Assembly: GCA_900175165.2 (NCBI GenBank)
Contig: FWWN02000137.1
Coordinates: forward strand, 844-64,843
Length of the DNA stretch: 64,000 bases
Source of the DNA: Rhizomucor pusillus
Lineage: Eukaryota > Mucoromycota > Mucoromycetes > Mucorales > Lichtheimiaceae
Direction: 5' to 3'
Translations under genes and position numbers: made by a program
The notes under the pieces: generated by a model
Databases searched by the model: none
What the model was told of the DNA's origin: nothing
Seen by the model: only the letters and a program-made list of their open reading frames with translations
Part shown: positions 44,272 to 56,600 of the stretch, piece by piece
How positions within the stretch are numbered: the first letter of the stretch is position 1
How the letters are laid out: the number at the start of each line of letters is the position of its first letter

Positions 44272-47200
44272 GTCTGGTAAACTGGAGGCTACCAGGTGTC
44301 AAAACTCGATCTTTTTTCTTTACAACGCGCTCCATACGGTATGGTCAAACGTAAGTCACAATTGAACATTTCAAACTTCATGTTTGCTCACATTCCCGAT
44401 AAGCGAATTGCAAAATATACCCGGTAGCGTACATAACTGAAAAGATCTACCGCAAATATGAGCGCAGCATTTCGTACGTGTCAAAATCGATTGATCCTTC
44501 TGGGAGCACCCTCGCTAAAATTTATTGTCTTAGGGAATTAGCAAAGAAGGCAGATGCCGAGATCGAGTTTGATTTCCGAGGACAGGTTCGTTGAGCTGCT
44601 GCATATGCAAAGTGAATGTGCTAAAAAAGAAAGTAGTTTTTTAATATCAGGGCTGGATCGCAGCAATCTGTCGAGATTTGGTAAGCGCTTGATCAACTGT
44701 CACCAAAGTGCATGTTTGCTTTAACACTTGTCCATAGCATGAAACAGATTTCCGGTGGTTTGCTGCCTTTCCTCGTAGGTTCTCGATCTTAGGAACTCTT
44801 CATCGTTATTACCGATGCTTACCGGATGCTTACAGAACAGAGCGATCGATGACAACATGGTGGATGGTACTTACCGAAAACTTACCGACCCTGAACCACC
44901 AGAGCCTATCGAAAGGCCGTCTCCAGCTTCGCGTTCGGCTTCTGTTGCTAGCTCTGTAACTACTGTCATTGGCAGGCCGCCTCTACTCGACGGTGAAGGC
45001 TCCAAGGAAGAAAAGACTTCGGTCGTTGTCGGTCGTCCTGATTACGACGATGAAGGAGATAGTGATGATGAACTACAGGAATATACCGGCGTTTTTACTA
45101 TTGCGAAAAACATCAAGGATCCCATGGAAGTTCTTATTGGACCGCCATTGCCAAATTTACAGCCTGCTCAGTATCTGACGCTTATTGGGAATGCGACAGA
45201 AACTGAGTGTACGCTGGAAGGAAGGGTAGGTTAAATGAAAATTGCTATACACGGTAATAGAAGCTAATTGCATTTACAAGGATGTGATAGTGAAAGGTTA
45301 TACGCAAAACTGTGTAGAGGATGCTGTTCAAAGATTCCAAAATATTCAGACTATCTATGTAAATGGATATCTCATGCTTTGGATTTTCCAGGTACTAATT
45401 GGTCTGAATTGTATAGAAAAATCGGAAGAAAAAGCCAATCGTTACCCCGTGCATCCATTATCCCACCCATTCGCCTCAGTACGGTCTTTACTTTTGCGAC
45501 TTGAACCGCTATGCATATAAAGACTACGTGGATATTTTTGATCATATGCCACAACCTCTCTACGTGCTTTTGCCGGTTTTCAAGGATCCGAATACTAACC
45601 AGTTCAAGAAACCAAAGGATCTTTTGGATGCACCTCAAATTCTACCGCCACCTTCGCCACAGTGGCCTGGAAGACCGCCGCACTTGCCACAAATACGACC
45701 TTCTCCAAGCCAGGAGCGATGGAACAACAGACAAATGTCACCCGCTACGGCGAGTCGTAGCCCTCCCAGCGTAGGTCCTCCCGATGGAAGTCCTCTGTGG
45801 GGCGAAAACCGGAGCTTCACCAACAATCGCGCATCAGCAGTCTCATATTCTCCTCCTTCACCTTCACCATCATCTACGCCTACATATAGCACAAGAGCAA
45901 CCTCAACGCCTTCACCTGTAGTGGATGACTTCCCAGCTTTGCCATCTTCCCGCGCTAAGCCAGCGTTACCTACGGTACATACGCCTGGCAGACCGCAAGT
46001 ACGTCGGGTTTTACGAGTTAGCCCGCAAAAGTCGAGTCAAAACACTCCATCGCCGGCCACAAGCATGCTGGAATTGTAAGTAAAATGCCATGAGCATCTT
46101 TTATTCGCCAGTTGCTAATGGCAAGCTTTCCAGAGCAAAAGAGTATAACTTGAATAACATCAAATCAGCATTGGAGGAAGGGTAGGTAAATACAAGCTTC
46201 ATGTTCTTGTGCATTTCTAACACTCCATATAGTCTGAACCGTGCCCGTTACATTAAAGGCGAAATTCGATTAGAGGCCAAGTGAGTGGAGAATTCATATA
46301 TATATATATATATATATTGCTGATACAAGACGCTGACCATAATATCGCTTCCAATCAGGCTTGGTAAAGTTCTGTGGACAAATATGACGCAAGATGTACA
46401 AACTCGCATTTGGGAGCTACTCGACATTAAAGACATTGTGATGAAGGAGCATGGCATCAAGCCTGTTTTCAATGATATGTACGTCTGTCTAACTTATTCT
46501 CCACTCAATCCTAATAACTAACGATTATATCAAAGTACAACGATGTCCGAGAACTTTATCGGTAGCATTTCGGATTTCCTACCAAGACATTACAGTCGAG
46601 CAGCCTATTTCGAGATCCATTGCCACGCTCGTATTTCTCCTTCCATCCCAGCAAAGCCTGTTACCCTCGTCATGGGTCAAGGTGTTGTCGAATTGCAAAA
46701 AGTTATCTTGAGTCAGGAAAAGATCACGGAAATCGACTGGGTCTGTTTGGATCGAAAACTTGACTTTCAGTTTTCTCTGTCGGCTCAGGAGCTGGGCAGA
46801 ACCGATGTTAAACCATACACGACATTCATTAAAAAGATTTCTATCAGGTACGTAACTTTTCGATGCTATGAATGCATTTTGCCTAACATTTTCCTTATTT
46901 CCAGTCCAATGACTTTGCAAATGACCTATGAAAATGTACCTGGCTTCCTCGAAGTCGATTATATCTATCACAAACAAACGACTAAATATCGCATCCATTT
47001 CCCGTTTATTGTTGAGATCACAAGAGTCGAAAAGATTCCTTTGAAGCCTCAGAAGACCGCTAATTACGGTGCTGAAAAGATCCTTGGCATGACTGGTAAA
47101 GGTCAAGTCTGGTATGAAATGCAGGTACGTTGGATTCTCTGGTCAGCAGGATATACATGGTTTTCATACATGCTTCCGCGAAAAAAAAAAAAAAAGGTTT

Positions 47201-47382
47201 ATTACGATTTGCACAAGGAGCTCTTTAAGTCCAATCTGAACCTTGATGTGGGCAAGACGGCTCACTGGAAAGTCGAACAGGTACTCGGAGCTCCGGATCA
47301 GTTTGGTCAACCTGAAGCACTTGTTAGCTACGTTAGATGCCTTTTGCTACTTGTCGAAAAATGCCAACCCCTTCGAGTCTAG
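44272..47382 (+). CDS. KH-like RNA-binding protein with Ser/Pro-rich middle
   Basis: Many-exon gene for a protein of roughly 800 aa. An acidic first part (PDYDDEGDSDDELQEYTGVF) precedes a KH-like fold: TLIGNATETECTLEGR joined to DVIVKGYTQNCVEDAVQRFQ. Then come HYPTHSPQYGLYFCDLNRYA, a long Pro/Ser-rich linker (PSPSSTPTYSTRATSTPSP), and a globular C-terminal region (YIKGEIRLEAKLGKVLW; SISDFLPRHYSRAAYFEIHC; NYGAEKILGMTGKGQVWYEM) ending CLLLLVEKCQPLRV. I recall similar architecture in uncharacterised fungal KH proteins. The first exons, before about 44,815, are uncertain: ATG 44,272 opens a good frame, but its junction to the next coding block does not keep phase. One intron contains a (TA)n run near 46,300. 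Confidence 0.65.
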
Positions 47383-47466
47383 TTCGAATTTACTGAACCG
47401 ATGTAATTATCTAAACTTTGCATGTTTTGTAAAAGTAATTCAAATGAAAATTCTTCTGTTGATTGA

Positions 47467-47816
47467 TCATTTCTTTCGATACTTTGGCTCTGGAGGTCTC
47501 TCAGCAGGCAGGCCTGATACGATGCTGTTTTGTCCAATCGTGTTTAGATGCATCGGATATTGTATACCAGCTTCGCAATACGCTACCGCATCATTTTTAG
47601 CCTCGTTTGAGCTGGTGACTGCAGTTGTTTTCGTTGGTAAGAGTCGCGCCGTATATCGACAGATCGCGTTCTAGTTACCTCTCCCTTTTGAAACGCATGT
47701 TGTGCTAGAACTGAATAATGCTGCAATGCATACGCAGCCGCTTGCTGGTTTTGCTTCCATTCCTGATCGTGTTGCCGAGGACAGTGGCCAAAGCCTCCAG
47801 TGCTGCTTTCCGACAT
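47467..47816 (-). CDS. Small orphan protein, 90 aa, two exons
   Basis: Exons 47816-47679 and 47601-47467 join in phase across a GTAACT...GAG intron. Protein: MSESSTGGFGHCPRQHDQEW, then NQQAAAYALQHYSVLAQHAF, then (exon 2) NDAVAYCEAGIQYPMHLNTI and a Pro-rich, basic end (LPAERPPEPKYRKK). I do not recognise it. Both exons have consistent protein character, and the second is invisible in the unspliced frame. It has no signal peptide or membrane segment. It is divergent from the ABHD10-like gene (133 bp between starts) and convergent with the KH-protein gene (84 bp between ends), so it is tightly packed between two real genes. Confidence 0.65.
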
Positions 47817-47949
47817 TATAGTTGTTGAGGACAAGAGCGCATGAAAGCAAGAAGTGGGACGGCGGCGTCTCAAAAAAGAACCCTCCAGCGAGGCGCGGGC
47901 GTTTTTCCAGGTTGTCCACCTTTTTGTTTACTTACATCAAAACTCCTGG

Positions 47950-48750
47950 ATGATACCACAAACCATTGTTCGCCAACTCAACCACGCGCTAAGGTACGCG
48001 CAACGATCATCTCTTGTCGCGGACAACCCGACACTCTGTTTCATCACCGGCTTTCGCTCTAAATTTCTTGCGTCCAAGAAAGCTCACTATATTTACGACT
48101 TGTCTGTCGAGCAAAACTGTGGGTTTATCACTTGGGACCACGTGCCAGACGAATCCGTCAACAAATGGTTTGAGGATGGATGTCAAGTCCTGGAAACGTG
48201 CACGCGCGGGCCTCTCTATCTAATTGGAGCGAGCATGGGACTCTGGCTATCGTTGTTGATCGCCACACGGTCGCAGCAAAGTCTGCGTACTCGAGTGAGA
48301 GGCATACTTGGTATAGGAGGAGGCGTTGATTTTACGGAGCGCTGGTTGCAGCGCGAAGTGCCAGAGGAACATCGCAGTAACAGAAATTATGTATGGCACC
48401 GTCCGTCTGCGTATGCCGAGGATGGATACTATGCAATTCCTATTCATACTCTACTCGATTCCCGGCCTGTGCTTATCCTCGATGATCCAACTTCCTTGGA
48501 TACCCTCAACTGCGACGTCCATCTGATCCACGGTCAACAGGACCACGATGTTGATATCAATCATGCTTGGAGTCTCTACCAAAAGTTATCGTCCAAAACG
48601 CAGCGGAATCGAAAACTCACTTTGCAGGTGGTGCCAGACGGAGATCATAGACTGTCCCGTCCACAAGATCTGGAATTAGTCAAAAGCTGGCTGCTGGCGG
48701 AGGCGGCCCGACAACATTGGCAGAATCCCGGTCGCCTTCCTGCGGCATGA
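47950..48750 (+). CDS. Alpha/beta hydrolase, ABHD10-like
   Basis: Serine hydrolase of 266 aa in one exon. The nucleophile elbow is LIGASMG; the acid is probably the Asp in IHGQQDHDVDI and the histidine is in PDGDHRLSRPQDL, giving a complete catalytic triad. The region TGFRSKFLASKKAHYIYDLS matches ABHD10 and bacterial YqiA-like esterases, which hydrolyse glucuronide or thioester bonds; animal ABHD10 is a mitochondrial depalmitoylase. A preceding in-frame stretch starts with GTG, so I use the ATG at 47,950. There is no clear presequence, so location is open. Confidence 0.83.
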   Translation: MIPQTIVRQLNHALRYAQRSSLVADNPTLCFITGFRSKFLASKKAHYIYDLSVEQNCGFITWDHVPDESVNKWFEDGCQVLETCTRGPLYLIGASMGLWLSLLIATRSQQSLRTRVRGILGIGGGVDFTERWLQREVPEEHRSNRNYVWHRPSAYAEDGYYAIPIHTLLDSRPVLILDDPTSLDTLNCDVHLIHGQQDHDVDINHAWSLYQKLSSKTQRNRKLTLQVVPDGDHRLSRPQDLELVKSWLLAEAARQHWQNPGRLPAA

Positions 48751-48890
48751 AACTTGACACACCAGAATGTTCAAAAAAAAATGAGGGACCGACCTTAACC
48801 CTTCCCGACCCCTTTCGTATTCCTATTCTCTTTCTTTTTTTAATCTTGTCTCCTTGCGACTTGAGTTGATTACTTAATTGCCGGCTCCCG

Positions 48891-49442
48891 ATGGGTCTAA
48901 AGTATCGAGTCTATCTTGACGGCAAGAAGGTGTATGGATGTTCGAAATGTCGATCTCATCTTTCGACCGGCGACAAAGTCATTTCGAAGGTTGGTTCTTG
49001 CATCGCTGTATTCACGCATTTGTTGTGTATGTAAGAGAGAACAAATAGAACTAATTCATTCCGCCGCTAGGATTTCCAAGGTCAACATGGTCAAGCTTAC
49101 TTGTTCCATAGAGTGTAAACATTTAAATACGGTAGGATTTGCATAATGACACTCACACGCACTTTCATACTGGAACTTTAGTGTGAACATCCGAGAGGGT
49201 GATGAACATCTCGAAAGGTAACCTTTTTCATGCCTTCTGTTTTTTAATGATAGCTACTGACAGTTGAGACCGATGAAATCAATAGGACCATGACCACCGG
49301 ACGACATCGTATCGCATCCATCAAATGTATACGCTGCTCAACGACACTTGGCTGGAAGTACATCAAAGCATACGAGGAACAGCAAAAATACAAGGAAGGA
49401 AAATATATTCTGGAAAAGAATCTTCTCAAGCTTGTGCAGTAA
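48891..49442 (+). CDS. Yippee-like zinc-binding protein (Moh1/YPEL)
   Basis: Small conserved eukaryotic protein of 111 aa that binds zinc through two CxxC pairs. Four exons (48891-48989, 49071-49114, 49182-49217, 49286-49442) join in phase. The first pair is [11 protein letters not shown]; then [17 protein letters not shown] and [20 protein letters not shown] with the second pair, and [20 protein letters not shown], the family signature. Yeast Moh1 is linked to stationary-phase survival and GID ubiquitin-ligase function; the exact role here is unknown. Converges on CLASRP with 53 nt between stop codons. Confidence 0.93.
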
Positions 49443-49495
49443 ATGGACAAATGTATTGTCGGCAATAATAGTAATAAAATGCAGATAGTAATCAG

Positions 49496-51759
49496 CTAGT
49501 ATCGTTTTCGGTACCGATCCCTGGATCTGGAACGAGAACGACATCTGCTGCTATATTCGCGGCGGCTTCTGCTTGCTCGCTCGCGAGACCTAGATCGACT
49601 GCGTCGCCTGTAACGATCAGATCGCAGCCTTGACCTTGAACGGCTTCTCGATCTCGTCCGCTCACGACGGGCTGAGGGAGGACTAGGCGACCGATATCTG
49701 GCACGAAGTGACGGTGACGGTGTCCGGGAGCCAGAAGAAGAAGAGGAGGAACCGCTAGGGGAGTAGTACCTTGCTTTCTTTGGAGGCGGTGACGACGACG
49801 ATGCTGCTAAATTCGATGGTTCAGACGCACCACGTTCCTGCGCCGGTTCTTTCATGGTTCCTCTGATCATATCTAATTCTCGCTCCCGTTCCTCTCTTTT
49901 CTTTTCTTTCTCATCGGATGTCACTGTAATAAACGGCGGTTGACGGTCAGATAATAGAAACGTCACTGTCACAAAAGAAAACATACTTTGTCTCTCTAAA
50001 CCTTGTCGCATTCTGAGCTTCAGCTTTTCCATTGGTGTCAGTTTCTTTTGTGTCACTGGCTTGGTAGGAATGGGTTTACTAGATATCAACATTAGTTGAT
50101 GGTCCCCAGAAATTTTGTCAATGAAAAGGGAAAATGTCCAAAATCTAGTGTTAACCTTTCACGAGAGTTTTCACGCTGCGTTTTGGCTCGGGAAGCATGG
50201 TCGTTCTTCTTGCTTTCCATGGAAAGTGGCGGCGGCAAAGTCGAGGACCCAAACTCGATGATCACATCAGAAGTAGTAGTCGGCTGCTCTTCTTCTTCAT
50301 CTTCTTCATTGGATGCCTCGCTCTCTGAACTTTCCGTGTACGATTCATATTCTTCCACATCGTCACTGGATATTAAAAAGTCTTTGTTTGAATCATCCTG
50401 ACACGCATAGAAACATGCCCATACCTTGACCGTGCAGTTCGTCTACGTTTCAAACGTCTTCGCTTTTTACGACTATCCTTTGATCGTTTACTTTCTTTGC
50501 TGCTTTTTTCTTTGCCCTGGGTTATGATAAGTAAAATATTAAAAAAACCAGAGCGAAAAGTGCAATTTTACGATTTACCTGCCGTACTCTGAGTTCACGC
50601 AATTGATTGTCGCGATCCTTCTTGGCTATACGCAGAAACCGTGCATAATGCCGGATGTTATACTTTCTTGCCATTTCATCCAGAACCTTCTTGTCATTGT
50701 CTGTCAGCTCATCAACGTACTGCAGAATGTCGGCCTGTATATTTATCTGTTAAGGATAGTGGATTCAATATAGTGTTAGCCGTGAAACGGAAATGGAAAA
50801 GGATATCTTTCAACAGCTGAGATTCTTCTTCAGTCTCTTCGTTGGGTTCGTTGCTTTCATCATTATTCGTGCCATAATCGTACGCAAAACCTTGGTTCTT
50901 ATCACTCTTATTGCTTTGAGGCGTTTTAAGCATGCGAGTGAAATTTTGATCCATTTTTTGTCAAAGCACTTACTGATCGTTATTCACCATAGCTAGAAGC
51001 GCCTTGTGCCTATCCAGCAATTTTGTCCATTCCTCTTCAACTTTTTGTAAGCGATCATATTCTGACACTGTAGGTTGATTTGTGATAATGTTAACATTGC
51101 TGGTTTAGGAAAACGTGAGTTTGTGCTATTGTATACCATCAAGTCTTTCGGCTTCAACGAGATCGTGATATCGTTCAAAGTTTAATTCATCCATGAGATC
51201 CTTCTCTTCTTGGGGCAGCACTTGGGTTGCTTTGTTCACATTGGGAATAAAATCCAACAATGCACGAACATCAAATCTGTTGCTCAAAATGAGAACAAAC
51301 AGCTTCTCCCCTATCATGCATCAAAAAGACTCTTGCCTATCAATCTTGGTCTCCTCGTCTCCTTGCCACGCCATCCTTTGAAAGAAAAGGTGCAATTATC
51401 GTTAGCAATGATGAAACGATCGGTGTCATATTTGTCTTGCAGCTTACAAATTCGCAGGGTTTTCGTGATAATAATACTGCTCTGCATCCGGATACAGCTT
51501 ACTGGAAGAGCCGATAACACGTAAAAGTTGCTTCGGATCGCCAAGCTAGAAACGAAGCGTGTTATTCTCTGTGTAAGTCTTGAGAGCATACACGGACGTA
51601 CTCTAGATTCGTAGAACGCGCGCCTCCTTTCTGCACGCTTCTTGTGATCGACCATAAGCTCCTTGATCTACGCACACTCTTAGCAAGAAAAAGCATGGCA
51701 ATAGTTAGGATCTTGATTGCAATTACCTTTTTCTCATTAGCTCTGGCTTCTGCCCACAT
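49496..51759 (-). CDS. CLASRP/SFRS16-like SR-related splicing factor
   Basis: Nuclear Ser/Arg-rich protein related to CLK4-associating SR protein, a regulator of alternative splicing. The N-terminus follows the family closely: MWAEARANEKK, then MVDHKKRAERRRAFYESR, MAWQGDEETKIDRFDVRALL. The middle is acidic (SNEEDEEEEQPTTTSD) with a helical segment, KKLTPMEKLKLRMRQGLERQ. The C-terminus is an RS domain (RERTRSRSRSRSRLRSDRYR; SRERASRSRREY) ending RDRYRKRY. About ten exons with short introns. The RS repeats on the minus strand cause misleading open frames on the plus strand. Confidence 0.88.
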
Positions 51760-53631
51760 AGTATTGTTTGGTGCCTAAGCAGCAGTGCAGACAGTTACAA
51801 GATCCGAAAAAAAAATCACTAAACACACTCTCTATCACTAACCACTTAATCCTTAAATATTCTCTCTTCTGTCATTGGCTCTTTGGCCCTCCATTTTCAT
51901 AAGTTCGCTGTGGAGACACGTTCTTCCTGGCAGTTGTAGCGCTTTTGTAGTTGAGACTTCTGCTATTTTGTTCATCGTGAACTACAATTAATTAATTTAT
52001 ACACCTTCCACACGCGTTGGATAGAAGAGTGTATAACAGGACATGGGCTACAAAATTAATGTTCACTTTTGGAGTTTGGCAGACAGAACAGACACTAATC
52101 TGAGGGTTGGGACTTTAAAGCTTTTTTTGAATATTCAGCACCTGACGCAAGGAGCGTCCAACAAGTGTTTTATTATTACATTGAATTCTACCAACACATT
52201 GTTTGAATATAAACTTTTAAAGTCCATTTTACGGATCAATACTGTACTCCCAGAGTTGGTCCTTTCATGCACCAAGATGCGATTCCGGATAATGATATGA
52301 ATTTAGGGCAATGAATTGAGCCTGTATCACACGGGCATCACTAAGCTTGTGATGTGAAGCCCAACTCCATATTTGACTTCGCTTCCACATTTTTGGTATT
52401 CCATCTGAATTCGGTTTCCATTGATCCCGAAGATATACTGTTGTGTACCTGATAAAACGGTCGATCTGTGGGGTTCAAGTCGATAAAATACGCGTTCTAC
52501 ATGATTGAAATTGATTGTCAAAAGATTCCATACTGTGAAACAGTTTTACATGCTCAACTACTCGAAAACCTTTCGGAATATGTGCATATAGCCGTTTGGG
52601 CTATTGTTTCTGATAGCAAAATTTTTATTGCCATGAGCGTGAATGGCACGACCCCTGCTCCTTTTCTCTTCTTCCTCTTTCTCTCACAGAAATCAATGAA
52701 AACAATCAAGAAGGTAAGCTGGAATACTGCTCATTTTAACATACAAACTAACTGCTTGATGGTAGAATAAAGCATGCATATGAACATCTCTATACTCTTC
52801 GTCTTATCAAGCTGAACCTTGATCTGATCACGCGCTCTGGTGTCTATGAACATCTCTCCACTGCTTTCTTTTGCATATCACGTCGCGCCTTGCTTTTAAC
52901 ATCGTTTCTGGCGTCTATGAATGTCTGTATTGTTCTCTTTAGCTTATCGAGTCGAGGCTTTCTTTCGTCATCTGCTCGGATGCGATTTGCAGCCTTTTGC
53001 GCTCTCTCTCTCGGTTACCAAGTCGAGGTTTCCTTCCATCATGGTCTCTGATGTCGATAGATCTCATCTGTTGTTCTCTTTTGCTTATGATTGTAATGGT
53101 TTAAGGACCCTTTGGTGCAAACTCGGCGTCGCCCCTCCACACTTGCGCTCACTAGTGACGCATTTTTATCTTAACCAACACCTGCACGCGTCAACGGCCG
53201 AGACAGTGAATGGATCTTGCTCCTGTAGCATAGAATGACGATGTAATAAAGCTAGTCTCTGGATAAAAAATGGATGCTATCATAGCCAGTAAGTTAAGAC
53301 AGGTTTTCTAAGCACTTTCGCGTGGTGGAACCATACATTCTGGAAAGTAGTGATACTGAAGCTGCTCTGGCTAATGCTCTCCTGACAATAATTTCGCTAT
53401 TGATGCCGTGTCCAGTTCCCTCAAGTTCTAAATATACATGCTGCTGCATTCTGTACAACGAGCGTATTTGATAATTTTTAGTGCAAAATGCACGGACGTT
53501 ACGCTTCCGTATCGACTCAAACCACTTTAGCAATGCAGGAAACATTTGATAGAAATATATTTTATATGAAAATGCTTGATTGTGTAAAATTTGCTTATCT
53601 GCATGGAACCGGTCGAAAAAGCTGTTCGGTG
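51760..53631. other. Intergenic region with a degenerate repeat array
   Basis: About 1.9 kb between two genes on the same strand. No intact gene. The right half contains a decayed tandem repeat that is coding-like on the minus strand, annotated separately. Confidence 0.4.
52780..53075 (-). repeat. Degenerate tandem repeat of about 66-71 bp
   Basis: Units beginning ATGAACATCTCT or ATGAATGTCTG occur at 52780, 52846 and 52917, with a related start near 53050 two unit lengths on. On the minus strand the units translate to similar 22-23-residue charged helices (TFIDARNDVKSKARRDMQKK; MFIDTRARDQIKVQLDKTK) but with single-base frame changes between units. This looks like a decayed piece of a coiled-coil repeat gene. 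Confidence 0.5.
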
Positions 53632-56600
53632 TCAACATTTCCAAAGCATAGGATCAACAGGGCACTAAGAGAAGAGAATTGTCAACATAAAGATGATCTG
53701 ACAACGGAGGATATACATTACCTCATCGTAGGTGGGCCATTGCGGTCGACGTTGTATATACAAGATGCCGGATTTGGCGAGAGATTTGGCATACTCTCCC
53801 CCATCCATGGGCACCGATAATGGATAATATCGTGGGCTGTCTACTCTGACATTTTTGATCTGGCTGAAAGGGGGTACCATCACAGGCGCTATGACTCTCT
53901 CTTCTCGTGTTTTCCGTTCCGCCTGTGGTACTGGAGCGTCACGATCGTAGATTGTCAGGACTAATGGTACGCGACAAGGTGTCTCGTTGTCCATATCATA
54001 TGGAGTCAACCATCTGGTATCGAAAGCAAGGGCCCAAAGGTGCCGAAAAGCTTGTATATGGTATCGGTTATCATCTGGCGATGATGGATAGAACGGATAA
54101 AATGCCGCTAATAATCCGGCAATCGCAACGTTCGTTGTTTTCAGAGTGTAGCCGCCCAGGCCAGTAAATAGCAAGCCAAGGGCCATACTTGCTGCCATGT
54201 GATCGCCGTAGGAAATATGCGGCCCAGTATTCTGGAGAAGTCGCTGAAGCTTCTCTTTTAGCTTGAAATTTCCTGTACCAGCCATAACCATAGCTGCTGC
54301 CGTTGCAGTCACGTTGATACATGTCTTGATGGCGCTCTTTGTAAGTTGCTGTTGGAAAGTAACAGCTATTTAAACGTCAGTCAGCAAGAGTACTGTCAGC
54401 TAACATATACTCGTTACTGACCTGCAGTTCTCGAAAGTTTAACAAACCAATCTAGGCGATCAAGTACACACTGGAATGCATCCATGTTCCAGGAACCCGC
54501 ATATCGTAAACCGATACTTAAACAGGCACCAGCGATGATACTATACTTCGCTTGTTTGCCCACTTCAACCTGCCAAGGCATTATATCCACTTCGTCTTCC
54601 TGGCGTGCCAGAAAGCTTGGTAACTGGTTATCGATCCATTCAGACGATGGCTGTATTGTATTCCACATGATCATATTTTTGGCAACAGTGCGCACCATGA
54701 GAAAGTCTGCACGGACGTAATCGAGAATAGGTCTTGAATCCAGTATCTCTAGTCGTTCGGCTACTCCACGATCCTCTGTTTTTAGGTAAACCAGACCTAG
54801 CGCCAGTGTTGCTGGAATAGATGTTGCATCCAGATTAATATTTCTCGATGCAGTGCCGCTTGTTGTCGCCTTTGCATGGTTCTTATTCGACTGAGATGAA
54901 TGGCCTGTCATCAATCGAAGTAGTCTGTCCTTGATCTTGAGGTCTCCTGATCCCGTTATATCGTCGCCTTTACCCCTGCCGAGAGCAACCAGACCTAGAG
55001 CGTATCCGGCTGCAAGAACGCAGCTTTCATAGTTTGAATCCATGATTGAAGGGTCACCTGCAGCGTAGCGTTCCATCTCGTTTATCATGGCAGCACACAA
55101 TGTCCTATCGCCAGATTCGACGTGGACGAGTCCTATACCCATCAAACAAGTAGCTTGCAATAATATGGTATCCTTCAAAGTGGGAGAGTTCTCTGGCAGC
55201 AGAGAAGGTATGTGGATGGCAAGTAACTTGGTTAACTTGGGATGTTTACTGCCAACATATGCCGCGCATATCCCGAGGACGAAACCAGCTCTTGTTAGCT
55301 CAGAGTTGCAGCCAACATATGCTATCCATTGATTGAGGGGCAGCTGCCTCAACTTGCCGATTAATCCGAGCCCGAGAAGGAAACCGCCATGCTGAGGTTT
55401 CAATTCTGGAGGCATACAGAAATTAATCCAAGATTCATCCACATCATGGTTCAGTGAAAGTGATAATCCGGCGGCAGTACCAAGGTGAAATTGTGGCCAG
55501 TCAAGGTAGCTATCCACCCATAGTTTGTCGTCTGCTTCGACAACCTTCCTTAATGGAAGTATTTTGGCTGATAAGTTAAAGCTATCAATGGGAAACACCT
55601 TGGTGGGATCTGGTTTGCAAGTGCCGAACGAGAAGATTCCCTTTCCAACGCCGAGAGCTACCGTTCTTTGTATTAAATTCTGCACATGGTTCTGAAAATC
55701 AGAATCTAGCTCCTCGCTGCTGTTTTCAATAATAAGTAAACATAGTGTAAGTTTTTGAATCACAAATTTAAGCTTTACCTTATATCAGGTCTACTGTTCA
55801 CAGTTGTTTCCGGTAAGCGCGTTACGTCCAGAGTGCTTCGTACCGTTTCCAGCACTCCACGTTTGCCGAAGCGCAACCGTTCCGCATAGTCATCGAGCGT
55901 GCCATCTCTATTGCCTTTAGAGTTGGCTGTTACAGATCCTTTGTTTGGTTTTAGGAATTCCATATGCTATCGTCCACAGCGATTTCTATTAGAATTTTCC
56001 TCTTGAATTCTATTTTAGCAATGGAAACTCACTTTCGCATTTGGATCGCTCTGATGGGAAGTACATTTTAATTGTTCAGCCATGTCCCTGCGCTCTATAA
56101 ATGGAGTGTATCATAAGCAACGACTCGGCATTACCAACATGAATTTCGTACCTATGATCTCGTATGCTTCACGAGGCCATCCTAGTACAGGATTTTCCTT
56201 AAGCTTATCCAGAACTTCGAGTAACGGGTCCGCGATGAGTGGCTCCAGATTATACAAGTCTGCGCGACGATAATCTTCCTGAACCATTCGTAGTAGCAAA
56301 AGCTCGGCGCCACCGGTGTTGAAGGCCTCATATAGTCCCCAGACCATCCGTAAAGTGAAAGAGTAAGAATGCTCTCCAGCCCCTGGCAGAGGTATCAATC
56401 TTGATACAAGAAATATACCCTCTAGTCTATACGGTTTTTCTGCTGTTTGTAGGTGATACAGCAATGTGCAAATAATATCTGGAGGGTGTGTCTTGGATAT
56501 CGGGAATTTGCCTTGCAATGGTGTTATCTGGAGTGCTTAATGCGATACGTGTTAATCAGATGTAACTAGAGACGCGCATATTCTTAAACTTACAATCTGG

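Noticed and set aside
46293..46317. (TA)n tract
   Set aside because: Ordinary microsatellite inside an intron of the KH-protein gene.
47181..47195. Poly-A tract next to a splice acceptor
   Set aside because: Checked as a possible processed-transcript insertion; flanking sequence is normal intron and exon of the KH-protein gene.
47854..47949. In-frame extension of the ABHD10-like gene to a GTG
   Set aside because: Non-ATG start, and it would cross the short shared promoter region.
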